DNA of 45,328 bases from an uncultured Dorea sp. GTDB lineage: Bacteria > Bacillota > Clostridia > Lachnospirales > Lachnospiraceae. Where the stretch lies: the NCBI GenBank assembly GCA_900550865.1, contig URTM01000022.1, positions 1 to 45,328 of the forward strand, given 5' to 3'. Positions 32,498 through 40,940 of this stretch are shown piece by piece. Positions within the stretch are counted from its first letter, which is position 1. The number at the start of each line of letters is the position of its first letter. Made by a program: the position numbers and the translations under genes. Under the pieces are notes generated by a model. The model did no database searches. It had not been told where the DNA came from and was given only the letters and a program-made list of their open reading frames with translations.

Positions 32498-33415
32498 ATG
32501 AGAAATCTTGAAAAGTACAAAGGCGTAATTCCTGCATTCTATGCATGTTATGACAACGAAGGAAATGTAAGTCCGGAAGGCGTACAGGCACTGACAAAGT
32601 ACTTCGTAGAAAAAGGTGTGAAAGGTGTATACGTTAATGGTTCATCAGGAGAATGTATCTACCAGAGCGTAGAAGACCGTAAGATCATCCTTGAGAACGT
32701 TATGAAAGCAGCAGAAGGAAAGCTTACAGTGATCGCACACGTTGCATGCAACAACACAAAAGACAGTCAGGAACTTGCAAGACATGCAGAAAGCCTTGGA
32801 GTTGATGCTATCGCAGCAATCCCACCGATCTACTTCCACCTGCCAGAGTATGCAATCGCTCAGTACTGGAATGACATCAGTGCAGCAGCACCAAACACAG
32901 ACTTCGTAATCTACAACATTCCACAGCTTGCAGGAGTAGCTCTTACACAGGGACTTTTCGCAGAGATGAGAAAGAATCCTAACGTAATCGGTGTTAAGAA
33001 CTCTTCTATGCCGGTACAGGATATCCAGATGTTCAAACAGGCAGCAGGCCCTGACTACATCATCTTCAACGGACCAGATGAGCAGTTCATGAGTGGACGT
33101 GTCATCGGAGCTGAAGGAGCAATCGGTGGTACATACGGAGTTATGCCGGAATTATATCTGAAATTAGATGAGTATGTAAGAGCCGGAAAGATGGAAGAAG
33201 CAAGAGAACTCCAGTATGCTTGTGATGAGATTATCTATAAGATGTGCTCTGCACACGGAAATATGTACGCAGTGATCAAAGCTATGTTAAAGATCAACGA
33301 AGGTCTGGAACTTGGCGGAGTAAGAGAGCCACTGCCGGCATTGGTAGAAGAAGATATGGCTATCGTTGAAGAAGCAGCTAAGATGGTTCGCGATGCAAAA
33401 GCAAAATATCTGTAA
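32498..33415 (+). CDS. nanA: N-acetylneuraminate lyase
   Basis: A 305-residue aldolase that splits N-acetylneuraminate into ManNAc and pyruvate. It belongs to the DapA/NanA TIM-barrel family. The Schiff-base lysine is Lys167 (IGVKNSS), the catalytic Tyr139 lies in YNIPQLAGV, and the carboxylate-binding loop is NGSSGECIYQS near 46. The length and the GSSGE loop fit NanA better than DapA, and the nanE/nagA/nagB context agrees. AAAAGGAG lies upstream of the ATG. It is separated by 62 bases from nanE and 52 from the symporter. Confidence 0.93.
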   Translation: MRNLEKYKGVIPAFYACYDNEGNVSPEGVQALTKYFVEKGVKGVYVNGSSGECIYQSVEDRKIILENVMKAAEGKLTVIAHVACNNTKDSQELARHAESLGVDAIAAIPPIYFHLPEYAIAQYWNDISAAAPNTDFVIYNIPQLAGVALTQGLFAEMRKNPNVIGVKNSSMPVQDIQMFKQAAGPDYIIFNGPDEQFMSGRVIGAEGAIGGTYGVMPELYLKLDEYVRAGKMEEARELQYACDEIIYKMCSAHGNMYAVIKAMLKINEGLELGGVREPLPALVEEDMAIVEEAAKMVRDAKAKYL

Positions 33416-33467
33416 GAGTATATAGTAAAAATACGTTTAAAGAAAAAAATCTGTAAGGAGAGAGACG

Positions 33468-34973
33468 ATGCAAGGGTTTACCGTAGTAGATTTAGTTATT
33501 TTAGTAGTTTATCTTGCGGCTGTACTATTCGCCGGCCTTCATTTCGCAAAGAAAGAAATGAAAGGAAAAGAGTATTTCAAAGGAGACGGAACTGTACCGT
33601 GGTGGGTAACTTCCGTATCGATTTTTGCAACATTGTTAAGTCCGATTTCATTCCTGTCATTAGCAGGAAACTCATACGCAGGAACATGGATCATGTGGTT
33701 CGCACAGCTTGGTATGTTGTTAGCCATTCCACTTACAATTAAGTTCTTCCTGCCAATTTACAGCAAACTGGATATTGATACAGCATATCACTATCTGGAA
33801 TTAAGATTCGGCAGCAAAGGTCTTCGTGTACTTGGAGCAGTAATGTTCATCGTATACCAGATTGGACGTATGTCAATCATCATGTACCTTCCATGTATGG
33901 TACTTGGAAGTCTGACAGGAATCAGCGTTAACGTACTGATCATTATCATGGGTATCATTGCTATTATTTACTCATACACAGGAGGGCTTAAATCCGTACT
34001 TTGGACAGACTTTATCCAGGGATCTGTACTTCTGATCGGTGTTACTTTCGCACTGATCTTCCTGCTGGTACACTTAGACGGTGGATTTGGAGCGATCATG
34101 CATGCACTTACAACAGAGCATAAATTCCTTGCTGTAGATCAGCCGATCTTCAATCCTAACATTTTCAAAGACAGCGTATTCATCATGATTGTTGGTGCCG
34201 GATTCAATACAATGGGATCTTATGTATCAAGTCAGGATATTGTACAGCGTTTTACAACCACAACAGATACGAAGAAACTGAACAAAATGATGCTTACAAA
34301 CGGAGGATTATCCATCTTTATCGCAACAGTATTCTATCTGATCGGTACAGGATTATATGTATTCTATCAGCAGAATACACTTCCACCGGCAGCAGCACAG
34401 GATCAGATCTTTGCATCTTACATTGCATTTGAACTTCCGGTTGGTGTAACAGGACTTCTGTTGGCAGCTATCTATGCAGCAGCACAGTCTACACTTTCCA
34501 CAGGTCTGAACTCTGTAGCATCAAGCTGGACACTGGATATCCAGGCAAGACTTTCTAAGAAAGAATTAAGCTTTGAGAAACAGACAAAGATCGGACAGTA
34601 TGTATCCCTGATCGTTGGTATCTTCGCAATCGTAGTTGCTATGGTACTGGCTAATGGCGGAGTAAAATCTGCATACGAGTGGTTCAATGGATTTATGGGA
34701 CTGGTACTTGGTATCCTGATCGGAACATTTATCCTTGGAGCATTTACAAAGGTTGCAAATACATTCGGAGCAGTATGTGCATTCGTTGCATCATCTGCAG
34801 TAATGGTATATATCAAATACTTCGTACCTGCTGATCATGTATCAATCTGGTCATACTCAATCATCTCAATTGCAGTATCACTGGTAATCGGTATCCCGGC
34901 AAGTATCATCTGGAGAAAGGTAAAAGGAGACAATTCCGTACCTGCTCCTGACACAACCATTTACAAAAATTAA
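33468..34973 (+). CDS. SSS-family sodium:solute symporter, probable sialic acid importer
   Basis: A 501-residue polytopic membrane protein of the sodium/solute symporter family, with about 13 hydrophobic helices. Family marks include FATLLSPISFLSLAG near residue 50, the SSF signature GGLKSVLWTDFIQG near 173, and the Ser/Thr-rich STLSTGLNSVASS near 345, which matches a sodium-site region. Sialic acid as substrate is inferred from its place between nanA and yhcH; SiaT-type SSS carriers are known in other bacteria. No TRAP or ABC sialate carrier is present. GGAGAGA lies upstream of the ATG. Confidence 0.88.
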   Translation: MQGFTVVDLVILVVYLAAVLFAGLHFAKKEMKGKEYFKGDGTVPWWVTSVSIFATLLSPISFLSLAGNSYAGTWIMWFAQLGMLLAIPLTIKFFLPIYSKLDIDTAYHYLELRFGSKGLRVLGAVMFIVYQIGRMSIIMYLPCMVLGSLTGISVNVLIIIMGIIAIIYSYTGGLKSVLWTDFIQGSVLLIGVTFALIFLLVHLDGGFGAIMHALTTEHKFLAVDQPIFNPNIFKDSVFIMIVGAGFNTMGSYVSSQDIVQRFTTTTDTKKLNKMMLTNGGLSIFIATVFYLIGTGLYVFYQQNTLPPAAAQDQIFASYIAFELPVGVTGLLLAAIYAAAQSTLSTGLNSVASSWTLDIQARLSKKELSFEKQTKIGQYVSLIVGIFAIVVAMVLANGGVKSAYEWFNGFMGLVLGILIGTFILGAFTKVANTFGAVCAFVASSAVMVYIKYFVPADHVSIWSYSIISIAVSLVIGIPASIIWRKVKGDNSVPAPDTTIYKN

Positions 34974-34990
34974 GAAGGAGTGACGATTTC

Positions 34991-35440
34991 ATGATTTTTG
35001 GAAATATCAATCATTTATCAGAGTTCCCGTTCCTGGAAGAACAGGTAAAAGAGTGTTTTGAATATGCAAAGACACATGACCTGGCATCCTATGAGAAGGG
35101 AAGCCATGAGATCGATGGTGACAGACTGTTTGTCAATATCGTTGAATATACAACTACAACACCGGAAGAACGTTTCTGGGAAGCACATAAGAATTATCTG
35201 GACGTCCATGTAATGATCCATGGGAACGAACAGATCGATCTGAACTTCATTCAGAATATGGAATTAAAAGATTTTGTGGAAAAAGATGATTTTCTTCCAA
35301 TGGATGGAGAAAAGAATTCTTCCGTAGTCCTGACAGATGGAGATTTCCTGATCTGTTATCCAAGTGACGGACACAGAACAGCGGTTCAGGTTCAGGAACC
35401 GGAAGCCATCAAAAAGGCAATATTCAAAGTAAAGATCTAA
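34991..35440 (+). CDS. YhcH/YjgK/YiaL family protein, likely sialic acid anomerase (NanQ-like)
   Basis: A 149-residue cupin-like protein of the DUF386 family. Characteristic segments are the N-terminal MIFGNINHL, FWEAHKNYLDVHVMIHGNEQ (about 56-75, with the metal-binding His residues) and YPSDGHRTAV near 122. E. coli YhcH (NanQ) has been shown to be an N-acetylneuraminate anomerase that speeds alpha/beta conversion for the lyase; the same role here is inferred from family and operon. AAGGAG lies 12 bases before the ATG. A terminator-like stem follows the stop. Confidence 0.88.
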   Translation: MIFGNINHLSEFPFLEEQVKECFEYAKTHDLASYEKGSHEIDGDRLFVNIVEYTTTTPEERFWEAHKNYLDVHVMIHGNEQIDLNFIQNMELKDFVEKDDFLPMDGEKNSSVVLTDGDFLICYPSDGHRTAVQVQEPEAIKKAIFKVKI

Positions 35441-35452
35441 TCAGAGAAGTCG

Positions 35453-35485
35453 AGGGCAAACCATGAAAGAACGGTTTGCCCTTTT
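35453..35485 (+). terminator. Intrinsic terminator after yhcH
   Basis: AGGGCAAACC (35453-35462) pairs with GGTTTGCCCT (35473-35482) around a 10-base loop, followed by TTT. The short T run suggests partial termination, so some transcripts could continue into the kinase gene. Its right arm contains the -35 box of the next promoter. Confidence 0.75.
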
Positions 35486-35504
35486 CTGGTTGAACGAGTA
35501 TAAT
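35476..35504 (+). promoter_or_regulatory. Internal promoter for the ROK kinase-rpiR-nagA segment
   Basis: TTGCCC (35476-35481), a 17-base spacer and a perfect TATAAT (35499-35504). The -35 box is moderate and lies within the terminator stem. It would allow the regulator to be expressed without the upstream nan genes. Confidence 0.5.
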
Positions 35505-35532
35505 GAAGGATAGTGAAAGAGGAAAAAAAGAG

Positions 35533-36414
35533 ATGAAAAAATATATTAGTATTGATATCGGCGGCACAGCCATCAAATATGGGATTGTAAGCGAGAATGC
35601 AGAAGTGCTGTTAAAGAAAGAAATGAAGACGGAAGCGCGGAAAGGCGGACCGGCGATCCTTGAGAAAGTGATCGGAATCGTAGAAGAATTAAAAGGTGAA
35701 GCAGATGCAGGAGTGTGTATCTCTACAGCAGGTATGGTCGACATCGAAAAAGGAGAGATCTTCTATTCGGCACCCCTGATTCCTGATTACATCGGAACAG
35801 CATTCAAAAAGACGGTGGAAGAACGATTCGGCATTCCATGCGAAGTGGAAAATGACGTAAACTGTGCCGGACTTGCAGAGTATAAAGCAGGCGCGGCAGC
35901 AGGAAGCAAGGCGGCAGTGATGCTGACGATCGGAACCGGAATTGGCGGCTGTATCCTTCTGAACGGTGAAGTGTTCCACGGATTCAGCAACAGCGCATGC
36001 GAGGTTGGATATATGCACATGGATGACAGTGATTTCCAGACACTCGGAGCTGCAAGTATCCTGACAAAGAAGGTGGCTGCATGGAAGGAAGAGCCAACCG
36101 AAAACTGGAGCGGATATCACATTTTTGAAGAGGCGAAAAAAGGTGATGAGATCTGTAACCGTGCGATCGATGAGATGGTAGATGTACTTGGAAAAGGAAT
36201 TGCCAATATCTGCTATGTAGTGAATCCGGAAGTTGTCGTACTGGGCGGCGGAATCATGGCACAGGAAGCATTCCTGAAGGACAAGATCGAAAAAACAGTG
36301 GAGAAATATCTGGTATCCAGCATGTGGGAGCACACAAGCATTGCATTTGCCAAGAACCAGAACAATGCCGGTATGTTAGGTGCATTCTATCATTTCCAGG
36401 GAAGACATGCATAG
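35533..36414 (+). CDS. nanK: ROK-family sugar kinase, probable N-acetylmannosamine kinase
   Basis: A 293-residue ROK-family kinase that would phosphorylate ManNAc to ManNAc-6-P, the missing step between nanA and nanE. ATP motif DIGGTAIKYG is at residues 7-16. ENDVNCAGLAE near 112 holds the catalytic Asp, TIGTGIGGCI near 140 is the second phosphate motif, and VVLGGGIM near 243 is the adenosine motif. The usual ROK zinc-binding CxCGxxGCxE after the substrate histidine is absent: the region reads ACEVGYMHMDDSDFQ. The start ATG 35533 has GAGG upstream; the ORF extension from 35503 overlaps the -10 box. The substrate is inferred from context. Confidence 0.85.
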   Translation: MKKYISIDIGGTAIKYGIVSENAEVLLKKEMKTEARKGGPAILEKVIGIVEELKGEADAGVCISTAGMVDIEKGEIFYSAPLIPDYIGTAFKKTVEERFGIPCEVENDVNCAGLAEYKAGAAAGSKAAVMLTIGTGIGGCILLNGEVFHGFSNSACEVGYMHMDDSDFQTLGAASILTKKVAAWKEEPTENWSGYHIFEEAKKGDEICNRAIDEMVDVLGKGIANICYVVNPEVVVLGGGIMAQEAFLKDKIEKTVEKYLVSSMWEHTSIAFAKNQNNAGMLGAFYHFQGRHA

Positions 36415-36489
36415 GATGCTATGTATCTTGCGGATTGAAAAATGATTTGTAAAAGAAGTTATCACATAAAGAAACAGGAATAAAGAGAT

Positions 36490-37326
36490 ATGGAATATTA
36501 TGTAAAATCAGTCGTTCCGATCATAGAATCGAATTACGATAAATTTACGACAGTGGAACGGAATATCGCAGATTTTTTCATACAGAACAGAAAGAAAGTG
36601 GATTTTTCATCAAAATCCATTTCCGAAAGACTCTTCGTATCAGAAGCGTCTTTATCCAGATTTGCGAAGAAATGCGGATACCGCGGATACAGGGAATTCA
36701 TCTATCAGTATGAAGAGACATTTGTAGAAAAGCAGGAATCCATTACCGGTAATACGCGAATGATCCTGAATGCATATCAGGAACTTCTGAATAAGACTTA
36801 CAGTCTGGTGGATGAGGCGCAGATTGCAAAGATCAGCAGATATCTGAATCAGGCGGAGCGTGTGTTCGTGTGCGGAACCGGAAGTTCCGGTCTGGCAGCG
36901 AGAGAGATGGAACTGCGTTTTATGCGAATCGGTGTGGATATTGATTCGCTGGTAGAAAGAGATATGATGCGTATGCAGGCGGTATTCCAGGACAGAAGAA
37001 GCCTCGTATTCGGAATCAGTATCAGCGGATCCAAGGAAGAGGTCTTGTTTCTTCTGAAAGAAGCATATCGGAAAGGTGCGAAAACGATTCTTTTTACGGC
37101 GAACAACCGGGGTGGCTTCGAGCAGTTCTGCACAGAAGTTGTTCTGATTCCATCACTCAGACACCTGAATCATGGGAATGTAATCTCACCGCAGTTCCCG
37201 ATTCTGGTCATGCTTGATATTATCTATTCTTACTATGTGGAACAGGATAAATATGAAAAAGAAGTTCTGCATGATAATACACTGCGTGCACTGGAAGAAG
37301 GAGAAGGGATACACAGGAGTTTTTAG
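36490..37326 (+). CDS. RpiR-family transcriptional regulator of the sialic acid locus
   Basis: A 278-residue MurR/RpiR-type regulator. The N-terminal helix-turn-helix domain (about 10-80) includes FTTVERNIADFF, SISERLFVSEASLSRFAKKCGYRGYREF. A SIS sugar-phosphate-binding domain (about 108-240) has CGTGSSGLAAREME and GISISGSKEE. The effector is likely an amino-sugar phosphate of the pathway. In streptococci an RpiR-type NanR activates nan genes, and the paired sites upstream of the nagB and nan promoters fit an activator. It lies between the kinase and nagA, with a weak RBS. Confidence 0.9.
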   Translation: MEYYVKSVVPIIESNYDKFTTVERNIADFFIQNRKKVDFSSKSISERLFVSEASLSRFAKKCGYRGYREFIYQYEETFVEKQESITGNTRMILNAYQELLNKTYSLVDEAQIAKISRYLNQAERVFVCGTGSSGLAAREMELRFMRIGVDIDSLVERDMMRMQAVFQDRRSLVFGISISGSKEEVLFLLKEAYRKGAKTILFTANNRGGFEQFCTEVVLIPSLRHLNHGNVISPQFPILVMLDIIYSYYVEQDKYEKEVLHDNTLRALEEGEGIHRSF

Positions 37327-37373
37327 AATGCTAAGAGGTACGTTGAGAAAAAATAAAATGGAGGATATATAAA

Positions 37374-38525
37374 ATGATAATCAAAAATGTAATTGTCTAT
37401 ACAGAAGACAAAAAATTTACAGCAGGCGGCATTGTTGTTCGCGATGACAAAATCGAAAGCATTTACACGACAGAAAATGTACCTGATATGCTGGGGGAAG
37501 AAGTCATTGACGGACAAGGGGCATACGCAATTCCGGGACTGATCGATCTGCATTTCCACGGGTGTATGGGAGATGATTTCTGTGATAACAGCAAAGAAGC
37601 TATTGAAAATATTGCAAAATATGAGGCTTCTGTGGGTGTTACGACAATTGCACCGGCAACTATGACGCTTCCGGTAGAAGAACTGGAAGACATCTTAAGG
37701 ACTGCTGCAGAATACAAAAAAGAACAGAATCCGAAGGGAGCGGATCTTGTAGGCGTGAACATGGAAGGGCCATTCATCAGCCCGGTGAAAAAGGGTGCAC
37801 AGGATGAAAGAAACATCATGCCTTGTGATACGGCCACTTGCCAGAGATTTCTTGACGCATCCGAGGGACTGGTAAAATTTGTCGGACTTGCACCGGAAGA
37901 AAGTGAAGAAGCGGTTGCATTTGTGGAAGAAATGAAAGATAAAGTGAATATTTCTCTTGCACATACCAATGCGGACTATGCGCATGCAAAAGCAGCATTT
38001 GATGCAGGTGCAAATCATGCCGTACATCTTTTTAATGCGATGCCGGCATTCACACACCGCGAACCCGGTGTTGTAGGAGCAGTGTCCGACAGTGAGCATG
38101 TAATGGCAGAGATCATCTGCGATGGTGTACATATCCACCCATCGATGGTAAGAGCTGCGTTCAAGATGATGGGAGCAGACCGTATGATCCTGATCAGCGA
38201 CAGTATGCGTGCGACTGGAATGCCGGACGGACAGTATACACTTGGCGGACTGGATGTAAAAGTAGTCGGAAATCATGCAACACTGGTATCCGACGGAGCA
38301 CTTGCCGGTTCTGTAACGAACCTTGCTGACTGTATGCGTACCGTTGTAAAACAGATGGAGATTCCGCTTGAGACAGCTGTAGCATGTGCAACCATCAATC
38401 CTGCAAAGAGTCTTGGAATCGAAGATACTTATGGTTCTATTGCACCTGGAAAAAAAGCGAATATCGTATTATTAGACGAGAATTTGGATCTTAAAATGGT
38501 AATTAAGGACGGACAGGAATTATAA
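37374..38525 (+). CDS. nagA: N-acetylglucosamine-6-phosphate deacetylase
   Basis: A 383-residue amidohydrolase that converts GlcNAc-6-P to GlcN-6-P and acetate, feeding NagB. Metal motif HFHGCMGDDF is near residue 61 and the metal Glu is in NMEGPFIS near 130. AHTNADY near 200 and HLFNAMPAFTHREPG near 220 carry His ligands and substrate contacts. The catalytic Asp is in ISDSMRATG near 277. GGAGG lies upstream of the ATG. Length is normal. Confidence 0.96.
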   Translation: MIIKNVIVYTEDKKFTAGGIVVRDDKIESIYTTENVPDMLGEEVIDGQGAYAIPGLIDLHFHGCMGDDFCDNSKEAIENIAKYEASVGVTTIAPATMTLPVEELEDILRTAAEYKKEQNPKGADLVGVNMEGPFISPVKKGAQDERNIMPCDTATCQRFLDASEGLVKFVGLAPEESEEAVAFVEEMKDKVNISLAHTNADYAHAKAAFDAGANHAVHLFNAMPAFTHREPGVVGAVSDSEHVMAEIICDGVHIHPSMVRAAFKMMGADRMILISDSMRATGMPDGQYTLGGLDVKVVGNHATLVSDGALAGSVTNLADCMRTVVKQMEIPLETAVACATINPAKSLGIEDTYGSIAPGKKANIVLLDENLDLKMVIKDGQEL

Positions 38526-38533
38526 TTAATCAG

Positions 38534-39151
38534 ATGAGAAAGATTATATTTTTAGGTGACAGCATTACAGACGCAGAGCACTGCTTTTCTGAAAATCCAC
38601 TGGGGAACGGTTATGTGGATATGGTGGATAAAAAGCTGAATCACAGTACCGGCGGAGGGAAAAAGTGCGACATTGTGAACTGTGGACATGACGGTTTCAC
38701 AATCCAGGGTGTAAAGCGTATGTTAGAGCATGACTGCATTTTAAGACAGCCGGATATTGTGAGCCTGCTGATCGGATGTAATGATGTCGGAGTCATGATG
38801 AATACAGGAAAAAGTCTGGAAGAACAGGAATTTGAAGCAGGCTATGAATCCGTTCTAAGAGAACTTACGGAGAGAACCCGTGCAAGAATTATCTGTATGG
38901 CACCATTTATCTTTCCTTATCCAAGAAAGTATGCGAACTGGATTCCGGGAATCAGACAGGCAGAAGCAATTGAGAAAAGAATTGCAGAAAGATATCATGT
39001 GGAAGTTCTGGAATTACAGGATCTTATGATATCGGCAGCAGGAAGAGCCGGATATGAAAATATCACGACAGATGGTATTCATCTGACGGAAGGTGGAAAT
39101 GAAATTATTGCAGGAGCATGGCTGCAATGTTTTGAAAAAAATAAAAGATGA
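38534..39151 (+). CDS. SGNH/GDSL-type hydrolase (possible sialate or sugar O-acetylesterase)
   Basis: A 205-residue SGNH-fold esterase without a signal peptide, so probably cytosolic. Block I FLGDSITD gives nucleophile Ser10, the Gly block is NCGHDGFTIQG near 53, block III is IGCNDVG near 79, and DGIHLTEGG near 184 supplies the catalytic Asp and His. Position eight bases after nagA at the end of the nan/nag locus suggests it removes O-acetyl groups from imported sialic acid or amino sugar; this is inference from place, not sequence. Another ester substrate is possible. Confidence 0.82.
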   Translation: MRKIIFLGDSITDAEHCFSENPLGNGYVDMVDKKLNHSTGGGKKCDIVNCGHDGFTIQGVKRMLEHDCILRQPDIVSLLIGCNDVGVMMNTGKSLEEQEFEAGYESVLRELTERTRARIICMAPFIFPYPRKYANWIPGIRQAEAIEKRIAERYHVEVLELQDLMISAAGRAGYENITTDGIHLTEGGNEIIAGAWLQCFEKNKR

Positions 39152-39166
39152 AGATTGAAAATCGTC

Positions 39167-39195
39167 TTGACAAAATACTCTAAATCAGTTAGTCT
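39167..39195 (+). promoter_or_regulatory. Promoter of tyrS
   Basis: TTGACA (39167-39172), a 17-base spacer and TAGTCT (39190-39195). Transcription would begin near 39202, upstream of the T-box. Confidence 0.7.
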
Positions 39196-39201
39196 TTAAC
39201 A

Positions 39202-39540
39202 CAGACAGAAAAAATAATATACAGATATCACAAAGGCTTAGAAAAGAAGAAGTAGTGATCCACACACCCATACAGAAAGCTGCCGGTTGATGAGAGGCGC
39301 ATGAAAGAGTGAAGAATGAATACATCTTGGAGCTGCACACCGAAACGGATGAAAACGTGGAATATTAATTTCACAGGTATTTCCGGAAGTAGGCTGTGAC
39401 GTCAGGCACACGTTATCGTGCAAAGGTCTGTGAACACGCAGACTGAATGAGGCTGAAAGCGTAAGCGATCAGTAAAATAAGGTGGTACCACGGTTAATAT
39501 CGTCCTTATCCAATGTAATGTTGGGTAAGGATTTTTTGCA
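39202..39540 (+). ncRNA. T-box riboswitch leader, tyrosine type
   Basis: A roughly 340-base leader before tyrS. It contains the T-box core AAGGTGGTACCACGG at 39479-39493, which pairs with the uncharged tRNA acceptor end. The likely specifier codon is TAC (Tyr) at 39321-39323 in the context GAATACA. AGTA and the distal stem I loop elements lie around 39250-39300. A terminator stem follows at 39503-39531. Uncharged tRNA-Tyr would favour read-through into tyrS. This explains the gene-free stretch 39152-39627. Confidence 0.9.
39503..39537 (+). terminator. T-box terminator stem of tyrS
   Basis: TCCTTATCCAA (39503-39513) pairs with TTGGGTAAGGA (39521-39531), followed by six T residues. It competes with the antiterminator formed by the T-box sequence. 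Confidence 0.85.
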
Positions 39541-39627
39541 TTTACCGGGGAATAACAGGAAAGGCTTTTAAGAAAAGTGAGAAATCTGTAAATGATCAAT
39601 CATGATAATAAAAAGGAGAATCTTAAA

Positions 39628-40851
39628 ATGGGAATTTATGAAGAACTCGTTGCAAGAGGCCTGATCGCACAGGTAACAGACGAAGACAGGATCAAAGACT
39701 TGGTCAACAATGGAAAGGCTACATTCTACATCGGATTTGACCCGACAGCAGACAGCCTTCACGTAGGACATTTCATGGCACTGTGCCTGATGAAACGTCT
39801 GCAGGAAGCAGGAAACAAACCAATCGCACTGATCGGCGGAGGAACAGCTATGATCGGTGATCCATCCGGAAGAACAGATATGCGTCAGATGATGACACCG
39901 GAGACAATCCAGCACAACTGTGACTGCTTTAAGAAACAGATGAGTCGATTTATCGATTTCTCAGATGGAAAAGCACTGATGGTTAATAACGCTGACTGGC
40001 TGATGGGACTGAACTACATCGAAGTATTACGTGAAGTCGGAGCACATTTCTCCGTTAACCGTATGCTGACAGCAGAGTGCTACAAGCAGAGAATGGAAAA
40101 AGGACTCAGCTTCCTTGAGTTCAACTACATGATCATGCAGGCATATGACTTCTATGAGTTATACCAGAAATATGGATGTAACCTTGAGTTTGGCGGGGAC
40201 GACCAGTGGAGCAACATGCTTGCAGGTACAGAGCTGATCCGTCGTAAACTCGGAAAAGATGCTTCTGCCATGACGATCACACTGCTTCTGAACTCAGAAG
40301 GTAAAAAGATGGGTAAGACACAGAGTGGTGCTGTATGGCTTGATCCGAACAAGACATCTCCATTCGAATTTTATCAGTACTGGAGAAATGTTGCAGATGC
40401 AGATGTATTAAAATGTATCCGTATGCTGACATTCCTTCCATTAGAAGAGATCGACAAGATGGACAGCTGGGAAGGAGCACAGCTTAACACAGCAAAAGAG
40501 ATCCTTGCATTTGAACTTACAAAACTGGTTCACGGTGAAGAAGAAGCTCAGAAAGCACAGGAGGCAGCAAAAGCATTATTCTCAACAGGTGCAGCAGCAG
40601 ATATGCCAAAGACAGAACTGACAGAAGAAGACCTTACAGATGGCAATATCGATATCCTGACGATGTTAGTAAAATCAGGACTGACAGCTTCCAAGTCAGA
40701 AGCACGCCGTGCAGTACAGCAGGGCGGAGTATCTGTAGATGGTGAGAAGGTTACAGATGTATTCCAGACATTTGCAGGAGAAGCATTAAGCGGAGACGGT
40801 GTAGTCCTGAAAAAGGGTAAGAAGAACTTCCGCAAAGTGTTAGTAAAGTAG
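39628..40851 (+). CDS. tyrS: Tyrosyl-tRNA synthetase
   Basis: A 407-residue class I aminoacyl-tRNA synthetase. The HIGH-like motif is in DPTADSLHVGHFMA near residue 45, GGDDQWSN near 190 binds tyrosine, and the KMSKS-like loop is KMGKTQSG near 227. A C-terminal S4 RNA-binding domain begins near 340. The start at 39628 follows AAGGAG; the ORF from 39592 has no RBS. Expression is controlled by the tyrosine T-box. Confidence 0.97.
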   Translation: MGIYEELVARGLIAQVTDEDRIKDLVNNGKATFYIGFDPTADSLHVGHFMALCLMKRLQEAGNKPIALIGGGTAMIGDPSGRTDMRQMMTPETIQHNCDCFKKQMSRFIDFSDGKALMVNNADWLMGLNYIEVLREVGAHFSVNRMLTAECYKQRMEKGLSFLEFNYMIMQAYDFYELYQKYGCNLEFGGDDQWSNMLAGTELIRRKLGKDASAMTITLLLNSEGKKMGKTQSGAVWLDPNKTSPFEFYQYWRNVADADVLKCIRMLTFLPLEEIDKMDSWEGAQLNTAKEILAFELTKLVHGEEEAQKAQEAAKALFSTGAAADMPKTELTEEDLTDGNIDILTMLVKSGLTASKSEARRAVQQGGVSVDGEKVTDVFQTFAGEALSGDGVVLKKGKKNFRKVLVK

Positions 40852-40880
40852 TATAATTATAAAAGAATATAGTAAAAATG

Positions 40881-40904
40881 CAGGCAGTGAATATTCACTG
40901 TCTG
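40881..40904. repeat. Palindrome upstream of the flavin-reductase-like gene
   Basis: CAGTGAATATTCACTG (40885-40900) is a perfect 16-bp palindrome, extended by CAGG and TCTG on the flanks with one G-U pair. No T run follows, so it may be a tyrS-end hairpin or an operator for the gene at 40941. Confidence 0.55.
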
Positions 40905-40940
40905 TAATTCTAAAAGAAAGACGATAAGGAGAATGTGAAA

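Noticed and set aside
35689..36333. A 214-residue minus-strand ORF opposite the ROK kinase gene
   Set aside because: It is antisense to a gene with clear motifs, has Cys/His-rich shadow composition and no RBS.
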